Below, piece by piece: positions 22,346 to 26,824 of a DNA stretch of 26,824 nt. The stretch is from an uncultured Candidatus Saccharibacteria bacterium (GTDB taxonomy: Bacteria > Patescibacteriota > Saccharimonadia > Saccharimonadales > Saccharimonadaceae), in assembly GCA_938017675.1 (NCBI GenBank), contig CALIJB010000014.1:1-26824 (forward strand), written 5' to 3'. Every line of letters begins with the position of its first letter. Position 1 is the stretch's first letter. Made by a program: the position numbers and the translations under genes. Under the pieces are notes generated by a model. That model was not told the DNA's origin, did no database searches, and was given only the letters and a program-made list of their open reading frames with translations.

Positions 22346-22640
22346 AGGCGGCCATTTTCTCGCTATCCTCAGCTAGCTCGCCGAGCAAGATATCGATTTC
22401 ATCAGACACAATATCGGCGAAATCAGGTACGTTAGCGCGCACCCAATCGACGATTTGGTCGTCGCTGGCTTCTTGCATGTGCGATAGTTCTTCAGCTTGC
22501 TCTGGTGATAGCTCGAGGACGATTTCGTTGATGACGCGTTCTTCTAGTGTCGACTCAAAATGGTCGGCAAGCGATTGGTAATCTTCGTCTGATAGATTGA
22601 TTCCTAAATCTGCGAGGAGGCTGCGGCTTAAAATTGGCAT
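22344..22640 (-). CDS. DUF5663-like small acidic protein
   Basis: 98 residues, strongly acidic and predicted all-helical. The central ERVINEIVLELSPEQAEELSHM followed by DDQIVDWVRANVPDFADIV resembles DUF5663, a small-domain family I associate with Patescibacteria; the match is from memory. The function is unknown. No membrane segment or signal peptide. ATG 22640 is preceded by AAAGGA about 8 nt upstream. It lies 30 nt downstream of the coiled-coil gene with no promoter in the gap, so it is probably the second gene of that operon. Confidence 0.75.
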   Translation of the reverse strand: MPILSRSLLADLGINLSDEDYQSLADHFESTLEERVINEIVLELSPEQAEELSHMQEASDDQIVDWVRANVPDFADIVSDEIDILLGELAEDSEKMAA

Positions 22641-22670
22641 GATGTTATCCTTTCTTTTTCTGTTTTAATT

Positions 22671-23978
22671 TTAGACAAAGGTATTTTCGACGCTACGGTC
22701 TCTAGCTTGTTGGGTTTCTTCGGCTTTCTTTTTTGCAGCGGCTTCTGCTCGCGCTCTGTTCTCAAGGGCTTTACCGGTGTTTTCAACGTCTTTTTGAGCT
22801 TGAATCAGCGACTGCGCAAGTTGCGTCTCCTGTCGCTGCAGTTCGGCTAAACGTTTATGGTAATCGGCGATTGCTTTCTCCATATTTTCTTGTTGCTGCT
22901 GAGCCTTGATGGCTTCGTACGTTGCTGCAAATTTGTTGGCGCTATCATCGGATAGCGAGTCGGCTTTTTCTTGAAGCTTAGCCGCATTCTCTCTGATCGA
23001 AACCAGGTCTGACTCCATGTTGGCGATTTCTCCAGCTTGCTGGCGCATACTATTTAGCTCGGTTCTGGTCTGCTGAAGCTGCCCGCCAATTGATTCAACT
23101 CGATTTTGCGCGTCAGCAGAAGCTCGTTCAGCGTATCGTGCTTGCCAACTGGCCTCTTGTGAGTTTTTGCTAGCTTCGGCAGCATTCATGACAGCGCTAG
23201 CGATGCGGCGGAGTTGATCTTCTGGTATAGAGTTGACGTGTTTTTCGGCGGCTTTATGAGCCTCAAGCCAGCCTGCACCTTGTTCGCGTAATTTTATACG
23301 AGTTTCTTTGCGAGCAAGAGCCTCATCTCGACGTTTTGATAGTTCAGCAATAGTAGCTTCGCGGCGTGCTTCATAGGCGTTTTTGACGGCTTCTACGCGC
23401 CCAGTCATCCGATTCTGTCGTATTTCGAGATTTGCTTTGCGTTTGTTCAGGCGAGCCTCAGCTTTTTGAAGCTTCCTCATACGGAATTTTTTAAGCGGGT
23501 GATTGTCGCTGAGATGAGCAACCTCGTCAAGCTTTGCCTTGCGCCGGTCATACGAACTCTTGGCTAGGCCGTACATAAATTTGTCTTTAAGTAGGCCTGG
23601 TTGCTCCTTAGCATTATTCCAGCCCGCTGCAATTCTTTCCTTGCCCCACTGTAGCGTATTACCAGCACCTTTTATCGTTCGACTAACAAGATAGCGATTG
23701 CCTAAAACTTCAGCATCGGTACGCAGAGTCTCGTTAGCCTGCACTTCGGCAGCATCCTCGGCGCTTTCTTGGCCAGGCTCGACGTCTCCGTATTCGGCAC
23801 CGCTTTCTTGACCAGATTCAGGGGTGGTTTCATCGCCTTCAGGCGGCACTTCTATGTAATCTGGTATACCATTCTCATCAGTATGTACGACAGATCCGTT
23901 ATCTAACGTAAAATCCTTACCTTGTTCTCCTACTGGCGGTGGTGGACTTCCAGTTCTCTCGAGTGATCTCGCGGGCAT
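22671..23978 (-). CDS. Long coiled-coil protein of unknown function
   Basis: 435 residues. An acidic, Pro/Gly/Glu-rich N-terminal region (about 1-85; VPPEGDETTPESGQESGAEY) is probably disordered. A basic helical part follows (about 100-250; KKFRMRKLQKAEARLNKRKA), and then Gln/Ala/Glu-rich heptad-like coiled coils (about 265-425; QLQQTRTELNSMRQQAGEI, KRLAELQRQETQLAQSL). No signal peptide or membrane helix, so it is cytoplasmic unless exported by another route. It resembles structural or scaffold proteins in architecture only; no family is recognised. It is expressed from a near-consensus promoter with a full leader and AAAAGGAA ribosome site, and is divergent from uppP. Confidence 0.8.
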   Translation of the reverse strand: MPARSLERTGSPPPPVGEQGKDFTLDNGSVVHTDENGIPDYIEVPPEGDETTPESGQESGAEYGDVEPGQESAEDAAEVQANETLRTDAEVLGNRYLVSRTIKGAGNTLQWGKERIAAGWNNAKEQPGLLKDKFMYGLAKSSYDRRKAKLDEVAHLSDNHPLKKFRMRKLQKAEARLNKRKANLEIRQNRMTGRVEAVKNAYEARREATIAELSKRRDEALARKETRIKLREQGAGWLEAHKAAEKHVNSIPEDQLRRIASAVMNAAEASKNSQEASWQARYAERASADAQNRVESIGGQLQQTRTELNSMRQQAGEIANMESDLVSIRENAAKLQEKADSLSDDSANKFAATYEAIKAQQQQENMEKAIADYHKRLAELQRQETQLAQSLIQAQKDVENTGKALENRARAEAAAKKKAEETQQARDRSVENTFV

Positions 23979-24018
23979 TTCGTTATTCCTTTTTATTTTT
24001 GTCTGACTTTCTATATAA

Positions 24019-24047
24019 CTTATAGCAAAAAATCACGCTTATGTCAA
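24019..24047 (-). promoter_or_regulatory. Promoter of the coiled-coil/DUF5663-like operon
   Basis: Minus strand: consensus TTGACA (24047-24042), 17-bp spacer ending in TGc, TATAAG (24024-24019). The leader is about 34 nt with AAAAAGGAA before ATG 23978. One of the best promoters in the window, and with a leader. Confidence 0.8.
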
Positions 24048-24065
24048 TATTTTTAGCGTAAAATA

Positions 24066-24090
24066 GGCAAAAATAGTTGAGATTTTTGCC
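24066..24090. repeat. Perfect 9-bp inverted repeat upstream of uppP
   Basis: GGCAAAAAT (24066-24074) and ATTTTTGCC (24082-24090) with a 7-bp centre. It lies between two divergent promoters, ends 17 bp before the uppP -10 and covers its -35 position. No gene reads into it, so a terminator role is unlikely; an operator is more plausible. Confidence 0.6.
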
Positions 24091-24104
24091 GAGACGGCTG
24101 CAAA

Positions 24105-24113
24105 TGCTATACT
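24105..24113 (+). promoter_or_regulatory. uppP extended -10 promoter
   Basis: TGcTATACT, hexamer 24108-24113, 10 nt before ATG 24124; no Shine-Dalgarno sequence. The -35 position falls in the inverted repeat at 24082-24090. Confidence 0.65.
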
Positions 24114-24123
24114 ATTAAATATT

Positions 24124-24960
24124 ATGGAATGGTGGCAGGCTATCATATTGGGTATCGTCGAGGGAGTGACCGAGTTTTTGCCAGTGTCGTCGACCGGGCA
24201 TTTGACGATTGTCGAGAAGTTGATGGGCATGCGGATCAACGACCCGAGTTTGACGGCTTTTACGGCTATTATTCAGATTGGCGCTATCGCTGCAGCAATA
24301 ATTTATTTTCGAGATGATATTTGGCGGGTATTGAGTGCCTGGTGGCGTGGTTTGTGGTGGAAACGGGCGCGGCGGCAGTTTGATTACAAGTACGGCTGGG
24401 CGATTATTATTGGATCGCTGCCGATTGCGGCTATCGGTTATGCTCTCAAGAATGAGGTCGAGACAGTGCTGCGCAGTTTATGGTTTGTGGCTTTTGCGTT
24501 GATTGGTTGGAGCCTGGTGATGTGGCTAGCCGACAAATGCAGCGCTGTGCGGCGAGGCGAGCGGCAGACAACTTGGCGGGACACACTGGCGATTGGCTTG
24601 GGTCAGTGCTTGGCGCTGATTCCAGGCGTGTCGCGTTCAGGGGCGACGATTTCGGTGGGGCTATTCCGCGGTTTTGATCGGGTAACGGTGACGAAATTGA
24701 GCTTCTTCCTGGGTATTCCGGCTTTGGTGGCGGCAGGTTTGTTAGAGGCGATGACTGCTTACAAATATATTGGCGGCGGCGTCGGCTGGGTGTCGACAAT
24801 TTTGGCGACAGCGGTGGCTTTTGCGGTTGGCTATTGGTCGATTGCGTGGCTGCTGAAATTTGTCGCCGGCAATGACTTTTCGTTATTTATTCGGTACCGC
24901 ATCGGTTTGGGTGTGATAATTATATTATTACTAACGACTGGCGTAATAACGGCGATATAA
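24124..24960 (+). CDS. uppP: Undecaprenyl-diphosphatase (BacA/UppP)
   Basis: 278 residues, typical length, polytopic. Dephosphorylates undecaprenyl diphosphate so the carrier can be reused for peptidoglycan and other wall polymers; it can give bacitracin tolerance. Seen: the first conserved box GIVEGVTEFLPVSSTGHL at residues about 10-27 (catalytic Glu and Ser/His cluster), and the second box IPGVSRSGATISVGLFRG. Several hydrophobic helices run through to ILLLTTGVITAI at the end. ATG 24124 follows a -10 box by 10 nt. The stop codon is followed immediately by the GGAGG of the ABC ATPase gene, so the three genes 24124-26824 form an operon. Confidence 0.96.
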   Translation: MEWWQAIILGIVEGVTEFLPVSSTGHLTIVEKLMGMRINDPSLTAFTAIIQIGAIAAAIIYFRDDIWRVLSAWWRGLWWKRARRQFDYKYGWAIIIGSLPIAAIGYALKNEVETVLRSLWFVAFALIGWSLVMWLADKCSAVRRGERQTTWRDTLAIGLGQCLALIPGVSRSGATISVGLFRGFDRVTVTKLSFFLGIPALVAAGLLEAMTAYKYIGGGVGWVSTILATAVAFAVGYWSIAWLLKFVAGNDFSLFIRYRIGLGVIIILLLTTGVITAI

Positions 24961-24973
24961 GGAGGAAAGCTGA

Positions 24974-25741
24974 ATGATAGAAGTCAAAAACATTACTAAA
25001 ATATATGGCAAAAAGAAGAATGCTTTTACGGCGCTGGATGATGTTAGTTTGGATATTGAGAAGGGATCGAGCGTAGCAATTCTGGGTAAATCTGGCAGCG
25101 GTAAATCGACACTGATGCATGCGATTTCTGGGTTAGACAAGCCGCAAAAGGGCAAGGTGCTAATTGACGACGAAGACATTTTGCGGCTGAAGCCGCGGGC
25201 TACCGATAGGTTTCGGGCGCAGAAGATGGGTTTTATCTTCCAGAGTTTCTTCGTCGAAGGCGGCGAGAGCTGTTATGATAATGTCAGTTTGGCGTTAGAG
25301 ACGGCGGGCGTGGCAAGAATCGGCCGCAAGAAACGGATTATCGAAGCTCTAGAGGCGGTTGATTTGGGTGATAAGGTTAAGTCGCGCGCCAAAGACCTTT
25401 CAGGCGGGCAAAAACAGCGTTTGGCGATTGCTCGGGCGATTGTCGGCCGGCCGCAAATCTTATTTGCTGATGAGCCGACTGGTAATCTTGACTCGGCAAC
25501 TTCAAAAGTGATTGAGGATTTGTTGTTTAATTATTGTAAAGAAAACAACGCTACGCTAATTATCGTGACCCACGATGAAGATTTAGCGCAAAAATGCCAG
25601 CGGGTGATTCATATCAAAGACGGCAAAATTGAATCGGATTCTGCTACCGAGAAATCGGCTGCTAGAACTCGTAGCAATAAAGTAGAGAAACTCGCTGCTA
25701 AAAATAAGTCGACTAGCAAGCTTACAGAGGAGGAAAAATAA
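24974..25741 (+). CDS. ABC transporter ATP-binding protein (MacB/LolD type)
   Basis: 255 residues. ATPase of a mechanotransmission-type ABC transporter. Seen: Walker A GKSGSGKST (residues 38-46), Q-loop FIFQSFFVEGGESCYDNV, signature LSGGQKQRLAIARAI, Walker B ILFADEPTGNLDS and the H-loop VTHDED. The FQSF...N-LAL pattern and adjacent permease fit the MacB/LolD/FtsE group, whose members export peptides, lipoproteins or drugs, or act on wall hydrolases. A Lys/Ser-rich tail of about 30 residues follows the core. GGAGG (24961-24965) precedes ATG 24974. The stop overlaps the permease ATG by one base (TAATG). Confidence 0.94.
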   Translation: MIEVKNITKIYGKKKNAFTALDDVSLDIEKGSSVAILGKSGSGKSTLMHAISGLDKPQKGKVLIDDEDILRLKPRATDRFRAQKMGFIFQSFFVEGGESCYDNVSLALETAGVARIGRKKRIIEALEAVDLGDKVKSRAKDLSGGQKQRLAIARAIVGRPQILFADEPTGNLDSATSKVIEDLLFNYCKENNATLIIVTHDEDLAQKCQRVIHIKDGKIESDSATEKSAARTRSNKVEKLAAKNKSTSKLTEEEK

Positions 25742-26824
25742 TGAAAACTACTGATATCGTTACTAGAGCCGGCCGTAATTTGCGCCGCGCCAAAATGCGG
25801 ACAATCTTAACAAGTGTAGCTATTGCTGTAGGCGGCTTCGCGATTATGGCTAGCCTGATGGTTAGTGAGGGTGCTAGGCAGTACGTTGATCGGATAATCA
25901 GCAGTAATATTGATCCGAATGGCTTGATTATTGCCAAAGATAAGCGGGTTGTTGCTGCCGGTGCAGCCACTGGCAGCAGAAATGAGCTAACTGAGTACAA
26001 TCCGAATGCAAAATCGTACTATGGCCAAGATTACGACACGCTCACTCAAAGCGATATCGAAAAGCTGCGCCAGCGCAAGGATCTCAAAAATGTTGAGCCG
26101 GGTTATCAACTGCAGCCGAAATATGTGACTTTTAGCGTAAAAGGCGACAAAAAATACGTCGCTCAAGTCATGATGCGCGATAATAGCTTGCAGTTAGAGA
26201 CTGCGGCTGGTCGCGAGATCAAATCGGGGACAAAACTAGCGCCAGACGAAGCGGTCATACCAGAGAGCTACACTGAAAAATTAGGTAAAACAGCGGCAGA
26301 AGTGGTTGGTTCGACGCTAACGATTACCGTTAGCCAACAGCCGCAGCAGGCAGATAGTGCGACAATTCAACGGGTATATGCCGAGGAAGGCGAAACTGGC
26401 GTGAAAGAGTTGCTAAGCGGCAAAACGCTAAATAAACAGTTTAAAATTGCGGCAGTTATCAAGAAAACGCCAGATCAGATGGTCAGCCGGCCGAATTTGT
26501 ACATTGACTCGAGTGCTGCTAAGGAGTTAACTGATTTTAGTACCGCCGGAACGGATTCTTATCAGAAATATATTTTTGCCAATGCGACAGCCACGGGCGG
26601 TAAAACTCCCGAGGAAGTTCGCGATAGCTTGAAGGACGCTGGCTATTCGTCGATGACTTCGAAAGATGTACAGAGTATGATTTTCACTTTCATAAATATT
26701 TTGCAAACTATTGTGATGGGTTTTGGTATTTTGGCTTTGGTGGTGAGTGTGTTCGGGATTATTAACACTATGTATATTTCGGTGCTCGAGCGGACGCAGC
26801 AGATTGGGCTGATGAAAGCTTTGG
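25741..26824 (+). CDS. MacB/FtsX-like ABC transporter permease (partial)
   Basis: Open from ATG 25741 to the window end, 361 complete codons. Partner of the preceding ATPase. Seen: a short basic N-terminus (RAGRNLRRAKMR), the first membrane helix (TILTSVAIAVGGFAIMASLMV), then a large extracytoplasmic MacB-type periplasmic core domain (about 40-310), and the second helix IVMGFGILALVVSVFGIIN leading to the FtsX-domain signature YISVLERTQQIGLMKAL, where the window stops. Two further C-terminal helices should follow. The start overlaps the ATPase stop (TAATG), and GAGGAGG lies just upstream in the ATPase gene. The exported substrate cannot be told from sequence. Confidence 0.92.
   Translation, partial: MKTTDIVTRAGRNLRRAKMRTILTSVAIAVGGFAIMASLMVSEGARQYVDRIISSNIDPNGLIIAKDKRVVAAGAATGSRNELTEYNPNAKSYYGQDYDTLTQSDIEKLRQRKDLKNVEPGYQLQPKYVTFSVKGDKKYVAQVMMRDNSLQLETAAGREIKSGTKLAPDEAVIPESYTEKLGKTAAEVVGSTLTITVSQQPQQADSATIQRVYAEEGETGVKELLSGKTLNKQFKIAAVIKKTPDQMVSRPNLYIDSSAAKELTDFSTAGTDSYQKYIFANATATGGKTPEEVRDSLKDAGYSSMTSKDVQSMIFTFINILQTIVMGFGILALVVSVFGIINTMYISVLERTQQIGLMKAL

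Noticed and set aside
24446..24799. 117-codon minus-strand frame opposite uppP
   Set aside because: Antisense to the conserved PGVSRSGATI region of uppP; Pro/Ser-rich shadow composition.
1..26824. tRNA genes, CRISPR arrays, insertion sequences or prophage genes
   Set aside because: No cloverleaf, regularly spaced repeats, transposase or phage proteins were found; gene-free gaps are all under about 170 bp.

Overview
The window looks like a gene-dense stretch of a reduced bacterial chromosome, most likely a Candidatus Saccharibacteria (TM7, Patescibacteria/CPR) member. This is inference from the content: a type-2-like IleRS, a ProRS with no editing domain, a DUF5663-like small protein, a LytR-CpsA-Psr protein with a LytR_C tail, short intergenic gaps, several lineage-restricted hypotheticals, and a conserved translation/envelope cluster that lacks pyrH, cdsA and dxr. 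No CRISPR array, IS element, prophage or RNA gene was seen. UAA, UAG and UGA all serve as stops, so the code looks standard.

Layout. 1-2247: 3' part of ileS, carrying a foreign-looking in-frame insert. 2342-5289: a GalU-type nucleotidyltransferase, rplU (bL21) and parA-parB. 5371-9849: lepB (minus), an LCP glycopolymer transferase, a polytopic membrane protein and an HtrA-type protease, all envelope functions. 9855-11798 (minus): prfA and prmC, which modifies the release factor. 11857-13505: an unknown acidic protein convergent with rpmE (bL31) and a low-affinity iron permease-like protein. 13668-20239: rpsB-tsf, an unknown gene, frr-uppS, an M50 site-2 protease, a CPBP protease and proS. 20320-22310: greA and lysS. 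22344-23978 (minus): a coiled-coil protein followed by a DUF5663-like protein. 24124-26824: uppP, then an ABC ATPase and a MacB/FtsX-type permease cut by the window end.

The genes cover translation (ileS, rplU, prfA, prmC, rpmE, rpsB, tsf, frr, proS, lysS), transcript cleavage (greA), chromosome partition (parAB), protein export and quality control (lepB, htrA, M50, CPBP) and cell-wall lipid carrier handling (uppS makes it, uppP recycles it, LCP transfers wall polymers from it).

The strongest cross-window signal is regulatory. At least twelve genes that appear to start a transcript have a -10 box ending only 6-10 nt before the start codon, often as extended TGnTATAAT and often with a -35 exactly 17 bp upstream. 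They should therefore give leaderless mRNAs. Most genes inside operons, and a few with longer leaders (rplU, htrA, rpsB, coiled-coil), carry Shine-Dalgarno sequences. This layout corrects several start codons (lepB, the iron permease-like gene, the 11857 gene). Other points worth checking are a TTTAAG-N5-TTTAAG direct repeat upstream of htrA, a perfect inverted repeat at the uppP promoter, a hairpin in the rpsB leader, and a 12-codon leaderless minicistron overlapping the unknown gene that sits where pyrH normally lies.
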